64,000 bases of DNA. It comes from Bacillota bacterium (lineage in GTDB: Bacteria; Bacillota; Clostridia; Lachnospirales; Lachnospiraceae). The notes under the pieces were generated by a model that was not told where the DNA came from, searched no databases, and was given only the letters and a program-made list of their open reading frames with translations. Both the position numbers and the translations under genes were made by a program. The DNA is taken from the NCBI GenBank assembly GCA_023414355.1, contig JAEZOB010000009.1, forward strand, positions 1-64,000, written 5' to 3'. Positions 52,812 to 62,220 of this stretch are shown in pieces (within the stretch, counting starts at the first letter, position 1; each line of letters opens with the position of its first letter).

Positions 52812-53306
52812 ATGGTAAAGAACCCGGTTGCACTGAATGCTAAGGTTACAAATAATTATGATGACATTATTGATATGGAATATCCATTGAAAAGTTCAGA
52901 TAAGATCAAACATCCGAGAATGCAGCTAGAAGACCGCGCAAAGATATTTACTCCCTTTGCGGCTCTGAAGGGCTATGAGGAGGCAATTGCTGCTAAGCAG
53001 AAAATCGTTGTTCCTCGTATAGAATTATCCGAGGAATCAAAGGAGTATTTGGATTTGCAGTTGGTCAAGCTTGAACGGTTGCTGAGGAAAGGGCAGCCCC
53101 CAATGATTACTGTGGTGTATTTCCAAAAGGGTAAAGTGGATAACAAGGACGGTGGCGAGTATATTCAGTTTACCGGTTTGGCTGCTAAATTGGACAGGAA
53201 TTCACGTATCCTTCAGATCGTAGATAAGAGGTTACGGTTAGAAGATATTTATCAAATTGAGGGTGAGGAGCTAGAACATCTTTCTGCAAATATTGACGAA
53301 TTATAA
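52812..53306 (+). CDS. YolD-like protein
   Basis: The 164-residue product has the YolD-type segment QLEDRAKIFTPFAALKGY near residue 45 and no enzyme motif. YolD-like proteins sit next to UmuC-type polymerases in Bacillota and are thought to act as partners of the translesion polymerase. ATG 52812 is used because GGAGGG at 52800 lies six bases before it. It ends before a terminator. Confidence 0.85.
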   Translation: MVKNPVALNAKVTNNYDDIIDMEYPLKSSDKIKHPRMQLEDRAKIFTPFAALKGYEEAIAAKQKIVVPRIELSEESKEYLDLQLVKLERLLRKGQPPMITVVYFQKGKVDNKDGGEYIQFTGLAAKLDRNSRILQIVDKRLRLEDIYQIEGEELEHLSANIDEL

Positions 53307-53315
53307 TGTGATACG

Positions 53316-53349
53316 AATAGCGGCCCCTTCTCGGGAAGCCGCTATTTTT
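53316..53349. terminator. Intrinsic terminator of the polymerase operon
   Basis: AATAGCGGC pairs with GCCGCTATT around a CCCCTTCTCGGGAA-type loop and is followed by T5. Confidence 0.85.
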
Positions 53350-53473
53350 GTTATATAATAACCGGTGTGTGGAAATAAAAGGTGCAGGAATACAGACGGC
53401 AATTCATAAATAAGACATACGGCTGTCATATTACAGAGTATATACTATATACAGAATTCCTGGAGGAGGTAAT

Positions 53474-54556
53474 ATGATGTTAAGTGATAAAAGATATTTA
53501 TTCGGAAAAATATATACCATAGCCGGAACAGGTACACCCGGTTATAGCGGAGACGGAGATCAGGCAGAGGCAGCACAATTAAATGGACCGGCGGGATTAG
53601 CAATTGGTAAAGACGATCATGTCTATATTGCAGAAATACACAATAATGCAGTTCGTAAAATAGATGCGATAACAAACACGATCACGACGATAGCGGGATG
53701 TGGAGTAAAGGGGTTTGGTGGAGATGGCGGTCCGGCAACCTGTGCAAAGCTTAATGGACCGCAGGGTGTATTTATCGATAAATACGGGAGTATCTATATT
53801 GCTGATACCTTTAATCAGCGTATCAGAAAGGTGGATGCGCAAACCGGAAGGATAGAGACCATAGCCGGATGCGGGGAGACCGGATATAATGGTGATGGTA
53901 TTCCAGCATGTGTTGCTAAGCTTCATGACCCTGCAGGTGTTGTGGTTGACAAGAAGGGCAATGTATATTTTAATGATTATAGAAACGACAGAATAAGAAA
54001 GGTTGATACAAATGGATTGATTTCAACCTTTGCCGGAACAGGATCGAAGGGGTATAGTGGAGATGGGGAAACGGCGGACAACGCTCAAATAAATGATGTG
54101 TATGGACTGGGTATCGATGAAGAGGATAATATTTTTGTCATGGATAGCTTGAATTTTGCGGTTAGGAAAATAGATGCGATAACGAATATAATTACAACGA
54201 TAGTTGGGAAAGGAATGCCCGGACCGATTTCTGAATTTGAAAAGGTCTCTGATAGTTATATTGGTCGGGTAACTCATGAGAAAGGAACAATCGGAATGGA
54301 AGCGCCTCATGCGGTGGAAGTCTCCTTTGATGGCAACCTGCTGATCGCGGACACAGGCCATTATTGTATTCGAATGGTAGATTTGAGACAGGATTCCGTA
54401 TACACAATAGCTGGAAATGGGGAAAACGGTTATATCGGGAATAATATCAATGCGCTTGATGCAAGCTTATGCATTCATGGGTTAAGAATGGATTCAAGGA
54501 ATAATCTGTATTTTAATGACTTTGTGCATCATGTTGTGAGAGTAATTAGATTTTGA
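53474..54556 (+). CDS. NHL-repeat beta-propeller protein
   Basis: The 360-residue product consists of about six NHL repeats. Each has the pattern AGTGTPGYSGDGD, LNGPAGLAIGKDDHVYIAE and VRKIDAITNTI, with well conserved Gly-Asp-Gly turns. No signal peptide or membrane segment is seen, so it is probably cytoplasmic. The closest known folds are the propellers of the SMP-30/NHL group that bind ligands or other proteins; no function is claimed. GGAGGAGG precedes the start (ATG 53474, or 53477). Confidence 0.85.
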   Translation: MMLSDKRYLFGKIYTIAGTGTPGYSGDGDQAEAAQLNGPAGLAIGKDDHVYIAEIHNNAVRKIDAITNTITTIAGCGVKGFGGDGGPATCAKLNGPQGVFIDKYGSIYIADTFNQRIRKVDAQTGRIETIAGCGETGYNGDGIPACVAKLHDPAGVVVDKKGNVYFNDYRNDRIRKVDTNGLISTFAGTGSKGYSGDGETADNAQINDVYGLGIDEEDNIFVMDSLNFAVRKIDAITNIITTIVGKGMPGPISEFEKVSDSYIGRVTHEKGTIGMEAPHAVEVSFDGNLLIADTGHYCIRMVDLRQDSVYTIAGNGENGYIGNNINALDASLCIHGLRMDSRNNLYFNDFVHHVVRVIRF

Positions 54557-54629
54557 TATCAGAAGAAAACTACAAATGGCCAGCAGTATCAATATAATAC
54601 TTATATTAGGGTCAGTTGACGGAGGGAGT

Positions 54630-55226
54630 ATGAAGGTACTTATTATTTATTGTCATCCAAGTAAGGATAGCTTTACCTATAAAATAATGGAGCAATTTAT
54701 TCGAGGATTAGAAGATTCCGGACATTCCTATATGATCTCAGATTTATATGAGATGAATTTTTGCGAAAGTCTCTCAGAGCAGGAATACCTTCGGGAAGGT
54801 TTTTATCGGGGAGAACGAAAGGTCCCTCAGGATGTATCTGAAGAACAGCGAAAGATAAACTTATCTGATATCATCGTATTTATTTATCCGGTGTTCTGGA
54901 CGGAAGCGCCGGCTAAGCTTGTTGGATGGTTTCAGCGAGTATGGACCTATGGGTTTGCCTATGGAGACAGTCCGACGATGAAGACTTTGAAGAAAGCATT
55001 ATTTCTGGTAAGCATGGGTGGAAGTTTATCAGAAATAATCAGACAACAGCAAGTGGAAGCTATGAAATGCGTCATGCTTGGGGATCGTATCCATGATAGG
55101 GCAGAACAGTCGGAAATGATATTTTTTGATGAAATGACCAGAGGTTATGGAAATGATCAGAACCGGGAAGAGAGAATGGATCATTTTCTAAAGGAGGTAT
55201 ATAAAATCGCCTCTGAACTAGGGTAG
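54630..55226 (+). CDS. NAD(P)H-dependent flavodoxin-like oxidoreductase
   Basis: The 198-residue product begins MKVLIIYCHPSKDSFTYKIM, the FMN phosphate-binding loop of the modulator-of-drug-activity/KefF-type quinone reductase family, and has IYPVFWTEAPAKLVGWFQRVW and LVSMGGS. It probably reduces quinones or other small electrophiles with FMN. ATG 54630 is preferred (GGAGGG upstream) over the frame from 54576. Confidence 0.85.
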   Translation: MKVLIIYCHPSKDSFTYKIMEQFIRGLEDSGHSYMISDLYEMNFCESLSEQEYLREGFYRGERKVPQDVSEEQRKINLSDIIVFIYPVFWTEAPAKLVGWFQRVWTYGFAYGDSPTMKTLKKALFLVSMGGSLSEIIRQQQVEAMKCVMLGDRIHDRAEQSEMIFFDEMTRGYGNDQNREERMDHFLKEVYKIASELG

Positions 55227-55279
55227 GAAAATAGGAAGCATCAAGTGAAAGAAATGGATCATAGTGAGGGAGAAGAAAA

Positions 55280-55852
55280 GTGAGTGAAAGACCTGTATTA
55301 AATATGGAACTGGACGGAAAGACATTTCTGAGCTATTATTATTTAAAAGAAGAATTGGTAGATTTTTGCAGAAGTAATGGTCTACCTGTTTCAGGTGGAA
55401 AAATTGAAATTACAAATCGGATCGCCTCTTTCTTAGATACAGGTGCTATCATGCCTGCTTCCGCTGTTGCCAGAACAAAGGCAAGAATAGGTGCAATTAC
55501 GGAAGATCTGCAGATTGAAGCTAACTTTATATGCTCTGAAGAACACAGAGCATTTTTTCATGAAAAGATCGGAAAGAGCTTCTCATTTAATGTGGCTTTT
55601 CAAAAATGGTTAAAGAACAACGCAGGAAAGACTTACCGACAGGCAATTGAAGCATATACTCAGATTCTTGAGGAGAAGAAAAGGAATAAAACTACAATTG
55701 ATAAGCAATTTGAATATAACACCTATATTAGGGACTTTTTTGCCGATAATGAGGGTAAATCGCTGGAGGAAGCTATTCTATGCTGGAAATTTAAGAAGAG
55801 CGTATCAGGTCATAATCGTTATGAGAAATCCGACCTTGCAGCATTGGAGTGA
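55280..55852 (+). CDS. SAP-domain protein with DUF6434
   Basis: The 190-residue product has an N-terminal SAP-like helix-turn-helix (YLKEELVDFCRSNGLPVSG) and a C-terminal DUF6434 (QFEYNTYIRDFFADN, then EAILCWKFKKS). SAP motifs bind nucleic acids; the C-terminal domain is of unknown function. It is a cytoplasmic protein of no assigned pathway. GAGGGAG precedes the GTG/ATG-type start. Confidence 0.75.
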   Translation: MSERPVLNMELDGKTFLSYYYLKEELVDFCRSNGLPVSGGKIEITNRIASFLDTGAIMPASAVARTKARIGAITEDLQIEANFICSEEHRAFFHEKIGKSFSFNVAFQKWLKNNAGKTYRQAIEAYTQILEEKKRNKTTIDKQFEYNTYIRDFFADNEGKSLEEAILCWKFKKSVSGHNRYEKSDLAALE

Positions 55853-55902
55853 AGAAATAAGCAAAGGATAACATGATAGCAGATCAAGGGGAATAAAAAA
55901 AT

Positions 55903-56666
55903 ATGGTGGGAGTATACTTTAGCGGAACAGGAAATACGGAGTATTGTATCAGGCAATTTGTAAATAAATATGATGCGGCAGCATCAGTCTTATCAATAGA
56001 AGATTCTGCCGTAATTCAGGCGATAAAGGAGAATGACTTTATTGTATTTGCATATCCGGTTTACTACAGTAATCTTCCAAAGATTGTTCGTGACTTTATG
56101 GAAGGGAATAAGAAGTATTTTCGAGATAAGAAAATATTTATTATAGCAACCATGGCACTGTTCAGTGGTGACGGCGCCGGATGTTCTGCACGATTATTTC
56201 GTAAGTACGGTGCCAATGTAATTGGAGGATTACATTTGAAAATGCCGGATTGTATTGGAGATATCAGATTACTGAAAAGATCCCTAGAGAAAAACAGGCA
56301 TATCGTATCGGATGCTGAGAAGAAGATTAGCCGAGCTGTGGCGGATTTGAAGGCAAGGAAGCCAAAACGGGAAGGAATCAATCTGTTCTATCGTATCGCC
56401 GGTTTATTGGTGCAGCGCATGTGGCTTTTAATAAAACGAAACATTATTCCGATCAATTGACAATTAATCTGAGCAAATGCATTGGTTGCGGCAGGTGCTG
56501 TAAAGAATGCCCTATGGATAATCTGGAATTGAAGGATGGAACAGTAAGAACGAAGGGATTATGTACCGAGTGCTATCGATGCGTAAGTCATTGCCCGGCA
56601 CAGGCAATTACATTGATAGGAAATAAGGTTTATGAACAGTGTAAAATTGAAAGATATATAGGGTAA
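55903..56666 (+). pseudogene. EFR1-type flavodoxin/ferredoxin protein, split by a one-base frameshift
   Basis: The first frame (55903-56460) gives a flavodoxin-like domain (YFSGTGNTEYCI, FAYPVYYSNLPKIVRDF, ATMALFSGDGAG). The second frame (from about 56421 to 56666) gives two 4Fe-4S motifs (CIGCGRCCKECP and CTECYRCVSHCP). In family members these parts form one chain joined through the segment ending QRMW. Here adding one T in the GGCTTTTAAT tract near 56425-56430 would restore it. The break is either a true frameshift or a sequencing error in the homopolymer. The 4Fe-4S half has no good start, so the intact protein is not expected as annotated. Confidence 0.85.
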
Positions 56667-56731
56667 AAGATACAATTTCCGGCAATAGCAATGGATTAGA
56701 GTAAATTAATAGGATAGAGGGGGTACTTCTT

Positions 56732-57544
56732 ATGAAAGCAACAGTCTTGGTAGATAATATTTCTAATAACAATATGAATGGAGAATGGGGTCTATCAATT
56801 TACATTGAGTTTGACGGTAAGAAGGTATTACTTGATACGGGAGCGTCAGGACTGTTTTTAGATAATGCGAGAAAACTTGGTATTGACCTTCAGAAGGTAG
56901 AGTATGCTGTTTTATCTCATGCGCATTTTGACCATGCGGATGGAATGAGTAATTTCTTTCAGATGAATGATAGAGCAAAATTTTATCTGCAATCTGATTG
57001 TGGTGAAAACTGCTATATGAAGAAATGGTTTTTTCATCGGTACATCGGAATTCCGAAAAGTATTCTGCAGGAATATCAGGAGCGCATTGTATTGGCAAAG
57101 GATGACTATACCTTGTTCCCCGGAGCGGCATTGATTCCGCATAAGACAGAAGGGCTATCAGAAATTGGCAAGAAAAACATGATGTACATAAAAAAGGAAG
57201 GAAAGTGGATGCCGGATGATTTCTCTCACGAGCAAAGCCTTGTTTTTGAGACATCATCAGGACTTGTTATATTTAACAGCTGTTCTCATGGAGGTGCGGA
57301 TCATATTATTAAGGAAGTCGCGGCGACCTATCCTAATCAAAAAGTTAAGGCTTTAGTGGGCGGATTTCATATTCACAGTAAATCAAAAGCGGAAGTCAGA
57401 GAGCTTGCGAAAAGAATTAAAGAAACAGGGATTGAATCTATTTACACCGGACATTGTACGGGAGAACGTTCATTTCGCATTCTGCAGGAAGAGTTGGGTG
57501 AAATGGCTCATCAACTGTCAGTAGGGTTAGTGATGGAATTTTAG
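56732..57544 (+). CDS. MBL-fold metallo-hydrolase
   Basis: The 270-residue product has the metallo-beta-lactamase metal motif LSHAHFDHADG and downstream NSCSHGGADH (with the third metal His), and GGFHIHSKS. This resembles the dihydropteroate-synthase-associated MBL proteins of clostridia. The substrate is unknown. AGAGGG lies before its ATG. It is followed by a NUDIX gene 20 bases later. Confidence 0.85.
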   Translation: MKATVLVDNISNNNMNGEWGLSIYIEFDGKKVLLDTGASGLFLDNARKLGIDLQKVEYAVLSHAHFDHADGMSNFFQMNDRAKFYLQSDCGENCYMKKWFFHRYIGIPKSILQEYQERIVLAKDDYTLFPGAALIPHKTEGLSEIGKKNMMYIKKEGKWMPDDFSHEQSLVFETSSGLVIFNSCSHGGADHIIKEVAATYPNQKVKALVGGFHIHSKSKAEVRELAKRIKETGIESIYTGHCTGERSFRILQEELGEMAHQLSVGLVMEF

Positions 57545-57563
57545 CTTTTAAAGGAGATCGAGG

Positions 57564-58022
57564 ATGGATCGTAAAATACGCAATTCGGCAAAGGCATTGA
57601 TCATTCATGATGGAAAAATGTTGGCATCAAAAATCAATGACAATGGTGAAATCTTTTATATTATGCCGGGTGGGGGACAAGAGGTTGAAGAAATGCTACC
57701 GGATACAGTAAAACGTGAATGTGCGGAGGAGCTAGGTATCCTTGTAGAGCCAAAATCACTCGTCTTTGTAGTGGAAGGCACACATGGAGAAGTTTTTCAT
57801 AGAGTTGATTTGGTTTTCTTATGTGACTATATAGGCGAAATTGAGAACGCAGAAATTCATGCAGATATTAATCAAGTAGGCTTTGAATGGCTTGCAATCG
57901 AAGGTCTGGAAAAGGAACCTCTTTATCCATCAAAGCTACGATCCCAAATCATTAATCTTTATTACAATAAAGGAACAGAAGTATATCTTGGAAATGAAAG
58001 TATGGAAACGAACCAATTATGA
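57564..58022 (+). CDS. NUDIX hydrolase
   Basis: The 152-residue product has the Nudix box GGGQEVEEMLPDTVKRECAEELGI, written here only by its key residues Gly, Glu, Arg-Glu and Glu-Glu. It hydrolyses a nucleoside diphosphate linked to another group; the precise substrate is unknown. AAAGGAG precedes its ATG. It continues the unit begun by the MBL gene. Confidence 0.88.
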   Translation: MDRKIRNSAKALIIHDGKMLASKINDNGEIFYIMPGGGQEVEEMLPDTVKRECAEELGILVEPKSLVFVVEGTHGEVFHRVDLVFLCDYIGEIENAEIHADINQVGFEWLAIEGLEKEPLYPSKLRSQIINLYYNKGTEVYLGNESMETNQL

Positions 58023-58135
58023 TACATATCTTGAAAAGCAGATTAAAATAAAAATTCAATCATCCATTTATAATTTACATTACTAATAATGTACCTACAA
58101 CCATAGTTCATGTACGCATAAGAACGGAGATTTGT

Positions 58136-60514
58136 ATGCTGATCGTAAATAAGAGACAGGACAGAAAAATTACAAGAGTAGAACGGAGACAGGACACACT
58201 GATTTTGTATTCGGAACATGGTGTAATAAAATTAGAACCTAAATCTGCTGAGATTGTCCGCGTATTATATACTCTGAAGGACACCTTTGCTAACAAAGAA
58301 GCTCTTGGGATCATAAATGATGGTATTTATGGTGAATGGAGCTATGACGAAGAGGAAGAGGAAATTAAGCTCTATACCGGAAAGCTTAGCGTGATCATTA
58401 ATAGAAATACTGCTTCCATACAGTATTATGATCAGAATGGCAAGCTGCTTCTTAGGGAGAGGGATTATGAAAGCAAGAACCTGGAAGAGTTTGATTCGTT
58501 TCGAACAGTGACGGATGATAATACAGAAGTTGAGAGGATCATTACACCGGATGGGGTGAAGGAGGTAATGAAAGCTACCGCCAAGATTTTTGACCGGAAG
58601 CTTTATAAGACCAGACTATATCTGGAGTGGCAGGAAGAAGAAGCACTGTACGGACTGGGGCAGCATGAGGAAGGATACCTAAATCTGCGTGGTACGACGG
58701 TCTTCTTACATCAGGCAAATAAGAAAATTGCAATTCCTTATCTGGTATCAAGTCAGGGGTACGGAATATTAGTTCATACCTATAGCCCGATGATTTTTAA
58801 TAATACGAACACGGGATCGTATCTCTATACAGAGGCTGATGAAGAGCTGGATTATTTCTTTATCTATGGTGGGAATATAGATGGAGTAGTCCATGGTTAT
58901 CGATATCTGACAGGAAGAGCAACTATGCTTCCGAAATGGGCATTTGGATTTGTTCAGTCACAGGAACGATATGAAAGTGCGGAAGAATTAATCCATGTTG
59001 TGAAGGAATATAGAAAAAGAAAGATTGGTCTGGATTGCATTGTACTTGACTGGTGTTCTTGGGAAGGTGAGCTCTGGGGGCAAAAGACCTTTGATCCCGC
59101 CAGATTTAATAACCCTACATCCATGATGGAGGACCTGCATTCCGAGCATGCCAAGCTGATGATATCCATATGGCCAAATATGAGTAAGGAAAGTGATAAC
59201 TATAGGGAATTTGAGACTCAGAAGCTGCTTCTAGGTCCAAGTGAGATTTATGATCCCTATAGGGAAGACGGAAGGAAGCTTTACTGGAAGCAGGCAAAGG
59301 AAGGCTTGTTCCGACACGGTATTGATGCGTGGTGGTGTGATTCCAGTGAACCCTTTACACCCGAGTGGAATCATATGGGGCAGCCGGAGCCAAGTACGAT
59401 GTATCAGGAGTTCTTTGATACCAGCAGTCGGTATATTCCGGCACAGCTTACCAATTCCTATGGCTTATATCATGCAAGAACAATGTATGAGGGACAACGT
59501 GAGACAACAGAGGAAAAGCGAGTCGTCAACCTTACCCGAAACGGATACCTCGGTCAGCAAAGATATGGAGACATATTATGGTCGGGCGACATTTCAGCAA
59601 GCTGGATCACTCTAAAGAGACAGATTGCAGCAGGTCTTAATTTCTGTGCCAGTGGTCTTCCGTACTGGACTCTGGATATAGGGGCTTTCTTTGTGAAAAA
59701 AGGCATACAGTGGTTCTGGGATGGGGAGTATGAGAAGGGTTATGAGGATCTGGGATATCGGGAATTATTTACGAGATGGTTCCAGTATGGTGCATTTTTG
59801 CCGATGTTTCGTAGCCATGGTACGGACTTTCGAAGAGAGCTATGGTATTTTGGCGAGCAGGGAGATAGTTTTTATGATGCCCTGATCAAAATGAACCATT
59901 TACGATATCAACTGATTCCTTATATTTATTCCATTGCTGCGAGGGTATGGAAAGACGATGCTACCATGTTAAGAATGCTGGCATTTGACTTCGCAGAGGA
60001 TAAGATAGCGAGGGTGATTGATGATCAGTTCTTATTTGGCAGTAGTCTTATGGTATGCCCGGTGACGAAGCCAATGTATTATGAGAAGAATTCGAAGCCC
60101 ATCGAAGGCTGCGATAAGACAAGGGAAGTATATCTTCCGGGAGGAACCGGCTGGTATGATTTTTGGACAGACAGGTATTACGAAGGCGGACAGACGATTA
60201 CTGCCGAAGCACCGATTGATATCATTCCTCTCTATGTAAAGGCCGGCAGTATCCTACCTATGACTGAGTTTATGCAATATGTTGATGAACAGCCTAACGC
60301 ATCGATCGAGGTACGGATCTATGCCGGCAAAGATGCTGAATTCGAGCTTTATGAGGATGAAGGCAATGGCTATCGTTACGAAGAGGGGGAATATGCCATT
60401 ACGAAGCTGGTTTGGTCCGAAACGAACCAGACGCTGGATATCAGTAAGTCGATTGGAACTTATCAGGGAATGGTGAAGGACCGGGAATATCGAATTGTGG
60501 TAATAAGACCATAA
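58136..60514 (+). CDS. GH31 alpha-xylosidase/alpha-glucosidase
   Basis: The 792-residue product has the GH31 barrel with the catalytic nucleophile Asp402 in WWCDSSEP, the acid Asp485 in LWSGDISASW, and the family segments LPKWAFGFVQSQERY and WCDSSEPF. The SSEP form is common in alpha-xylosidases. There is no signal peptide, so it probably acts on imported xylogluco-oligosaccharides. It is a full-length gene. A long hairpin behind it probably ends its transcript. Confidence 0.88.
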   Translation: MLIVNKRQDRKITRVERRQDTLILYSEHGVIKLEPKSAEIVRVLYTLKDTFANKEALGIINDGIYGEWSYDEEEEEIKLYTGKLSVIINRNTASIQYYDQNGKLLLRERDYESKNLEEFDSFRTVTDDNTEVERIITPDGVKEVMKATAKIFDRKLYKTRLYLEWQEEEALYGLGQHEEGYLNLRGTTVFLHQANKKIAIPYLVSSQGYGILVHTYSPMIFNNTNTGSYLYTEADEELDYFFIYGGNIDGVVHGYRYLTGRATMLPKWAFGFVQSQERYESAEELIHVVKEYRKRKIGLDCIVLDWCSWEGELWGQKTFDPARFNNPTSMMEDLHSEHAKLMISIWPNMSKESDNYREFETQKLLLGPSEIYDPYREDGRKLYWKQAKEGLFRHGIDAWWCDSSEPFTPEWNHMGQPEPSTMYQEFFDTSSRYIPAQLTNSYGLYHARTMYEGQRETTEEKRVVNLTRNGYLGQQRYGDILWSGDISASWITLKRQIAAGLNFCASGLPYWTLDIGAFFVKKGIQWFWDGEYEKGYEDLGYRELFTRWFQYGAFLPMFRSHGTDFRRELWYFGEQGDSFYDALIKMNHLRYQLIPYIYSIAARVWKDDATMLRMLAFDFAEDKIARVIDDQFLFGSSLMVCPVTKPMYYEKNSKPIEGCDKTREVYLPGGTGWYDFWTDRYYEGGQTITAEAPIDIIPLYVKAGSILPMTEFMQYVDEQPNASIEVRIYAGKDAEFELYEDEGNGYRYEEGEYAITKLVWSETNQTLDISKSIGTYQGMVKDREYRIVVIRP

Positions 60515-60562
60515 AAGTTTATATCAATCAACTTGAACCACTTTATTATGTAGAATTAAAAT

Positions 60563-60638
60563 AGAGCACGCTATTTGATATAATGCATCTGTAAGATGTA
60601 ATACTCTTATGGATAGTTATAAATGATAGAGTGCTTTT
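60563..60638. terminator. Long hairpin after the GH31 gene
   Basis: AGAGCACGCTATTT (from 60563) pairs imperfectly with AAATGATAGAGTGCT (60621-60635) and is followed by TTTT. The arms and the GTGCTTTT end resemble the hairpin at 1831-1931. Confidence 0.45.
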
Positions 60639-60661
60639 ATTAGAAATTTGCATAAAAATTA

Positions 60662-60705
60662 TTGACATATGTCAATAAAGAGGTATAATAATTGACATAT
60701 GTTAG
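60662..60705 (+). promoter_or_regulatory. Promoter with paired palindromic operators before DUF134/NifX genes
   Basis: TTGACA (60662-60667), 16 bases, TATAAT (60684-60689) make a near-consensus promoter. TTGACATATGTCAA at 60662-60675 is a perfect 14-bp palindrome over the -35 box, and TTGACATATGTTAG at 60692-60705 is a degenerate second copy just downstream of the -10 box. Two sites flanking a promoter are the usual arrangement for autorepression, and the first gene encodes a DNA-binding-type DUF134 protein. Confidence 0.6.
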
Positions 60706-60721
60706 TAATGGAGATGATAAT

Positions 60722-61114
60722 ATGCCAAGGCCAAGAAAATGCAGAAGAATTTGCTCAATGCCATTATCAGATGGGTTTGAACCGATTAGAGAAAGTGGAT
60801 TACTATGCGATGAAATAATTCTTAGTATAGATGAATACGAAGCGATTAGATTGATTGATTTTGAAAAGTTAACGCAGGAGCAATGTGCAGCACAGATGGT
60901 TGTTTCAAGAACAACAATTACTGGTATTTATGATGGGGCTCGTTATAAGATTGCGGATGCTTTAATCAATGGTAAAAAGCTACTTATTGTCGGAGGCGAT
61001 TTCATATTATGTGAACATAACGGAGAGTGCTGCGGAAAGGGTTGCAAGAATAATTGCTTTGGTGAAAATAAAAAGCATTGTGTAAAGGAATGCTGTCAAG
61101 AAAACTATAAATGA
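60722..61114 (+). CDS. DUF134 winged-helix protein
   Basis: The 130-residue product begins MPRPRKCRRICSMPL and has a helix-turn-helix-like part (LTQEQCAAQMVVSRTTITGI), then a C-terminal Cys-rich tail (ECCGKGCKNNCFG and later Cys pairs). This is the DUF134 family, which probably binds DNA and a metal or Fe-S cluster. ATG 60722 is used because GGAGATG precedes it and the frame from 60692 crosses the operator. It is followed by a NifX-like gene. Confidence 0.85.
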   Translation: MPRPRKCRRICSMPLSDGFEPIRESGLLCDEIILSIDEYEAIRLIDFEKLTQEQCAAQMVVSRTTITGIYDGARYKIADALINGKKLLIVGGDFILCEHNGECCGKGCKNNCFGENKKHCVKECCQENYK

Positions 61115-61189
61115 GTAGAAATTTAATAAAATGGATATATCCGATAGAATAGAAAAAAAAATATAATAATATCAAGGAGGTAACGGATA

Positions 61190-61573
61190 GTGAAAATAGC
61201 GGTAACTTATGAAAATGGTGAAGTATTTCAGCATTTTGGTCACTCAGAGCAATTTAAAATTTATGGGATAGAGGAAGGGAGAATACTTTCATCCGAAGTG
61301 TTATCTACTATGGGAACCGGTCATGGAGCACTAGTAGATATTTTAAGGAACCAAAGCATAGATATCTTAATATGTGGTGGTATCGGCGGTGGAGCTAAAA
61401 TCGCGCTAAATGAGGCTGGTATTACATTATATTGTGGAGTAGCCGGAGATGCAGATCAAGCGGTGAATAACCTGCTGAATGATCGCTTAGATTATAATTC
61501 AGAGGTAGAATGTAATCACCATAATCATGATGAAGAACACAACTGTGGTGAGCATAGTTGCGGAAATCATTAA
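61190..61573 (+). CDS. NifX/NifB-type Fe-Mo cofactor-binding-domain protein with His-rich tail
   Basis: The 127-residue product has the dinitrogenase-cofactor-binding fold (KIAVTYENGEVFQHFGHSEQF and DILICGGIGGGAKIAL), with a C-terminal His/Cys tail (CNHHNHDEEHNCGEHSC) fit for metal binding. In non-diazotrophs this family is linked to metal and Fe-S handling. It starts at GTG 61190 behind AAGGAGG. It follows the DUF134 gene by about 75 bases and likely shares its promoter. Confidence 0.85.
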   Translation: MKIAVTYENGEVFQHFGHSEQFKIYGIEEGRILSSEVLSTMGTGHGALVDILRNQSIDILICGGIGGGAKIALNEAGITLYCGVAGDADQAVNNLLNDRLDYNSEVECNHHNHDEEHNCGEHSCGNH

Positions 61574-61593
61574 TATTTCATAATACTTTGATA

Positions 61594-61662
61594 AAAAGGA
61601 TCCCCTGAACAGAGAATGTTATTAAGCTAATCTATGACATGGTTTGTTAAGGGAATCCTTTT
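61594..61662. terminator. Bidirectional terminator hairpin
   Basis: AAAAGGATCCCCT pairs with AGGGAATCCTTTT (ends at 61662) across a longer internal loop. It lies between the convergent NifX and permease genes and suits termination in both directions. Confidence 0.7.
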
Positions 61663-61680
61663 CTTGTTGAAAGTATTGAT

Positions 61681-62220
61681 CTAATCTATTGATTTAGCAT
61701 TTTCATAAAGTGCTTCTATCTCTCTTTTTGATACCATCTTGGATAAAATAAAAGCTATAATAATGATTCCAGGGATATCGATCAATAGTCTTGCAATGGC
61801 AAATCTGGTTCCCAGAGAAGCCATTTCAAAAAGAAACATCGGAATTTTAGTAGTTGACCAGGCTCCGATGAAAATCAGGATATTCGTGAATTTTACTCCT
61901 TTCTTCATGAATACGGCAGCTACCGGAAAAGCACCGTAAAGAGGACCTGCTGCGGCAGAACCGATAAAAATTGCTAACAATACCCCCTTTAAGCCTGATC
62001 CTTCTCCCATATATTTTATCATGGTTTCTCTCGGAACCCATACATCAAGAAGGCCAAGAAGTATAAAAATGGGCGGGATGACAAGCAGCATTTCTTTTAC
62101 TGAATTTGTAGTAATCCGAAGTGCTTTCCAACCTAATTTTCTATTGATTAGGGCGATTAATATCATTGCTGCGAATACGATTAAAAATACGCGGTATCTT
62201 TTGATCCATTTTTTCATCAC
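61681..62220 (-). CDS. Predicted permease, second half-size subunit
   Basis: The 179-residue membrane protein has four or five hydrophobic helices and the glycine-rich segment GSAAAGPLYGAFPVAAVFMKKG. It resembles one half of a YraQ/ArsP-type permease. It overlaps the preceding gene by four bases (ATGA at 62217-62220). The two half-size genes probably form one transporter, possibly for a metalloid or metal chelate given the NifX-like neighbour. Confidence 0.8.
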   Translation of the reverse strand: MMKKWIKRYRVFLIVFAAMILIALINRKLGWKALRITTNSVKEMLLVIPPIFILLGLLDVWVPRETMIKYMGEGSGLKGVLLAIFIGSAAAGPLYGAFPVAAVFMKKGVKFTNILIFIGAWSTTKIPMFLFEMASLGTRFAIARLLIDIPGIIIIAFILSKMVSKREIEALYENAKSID

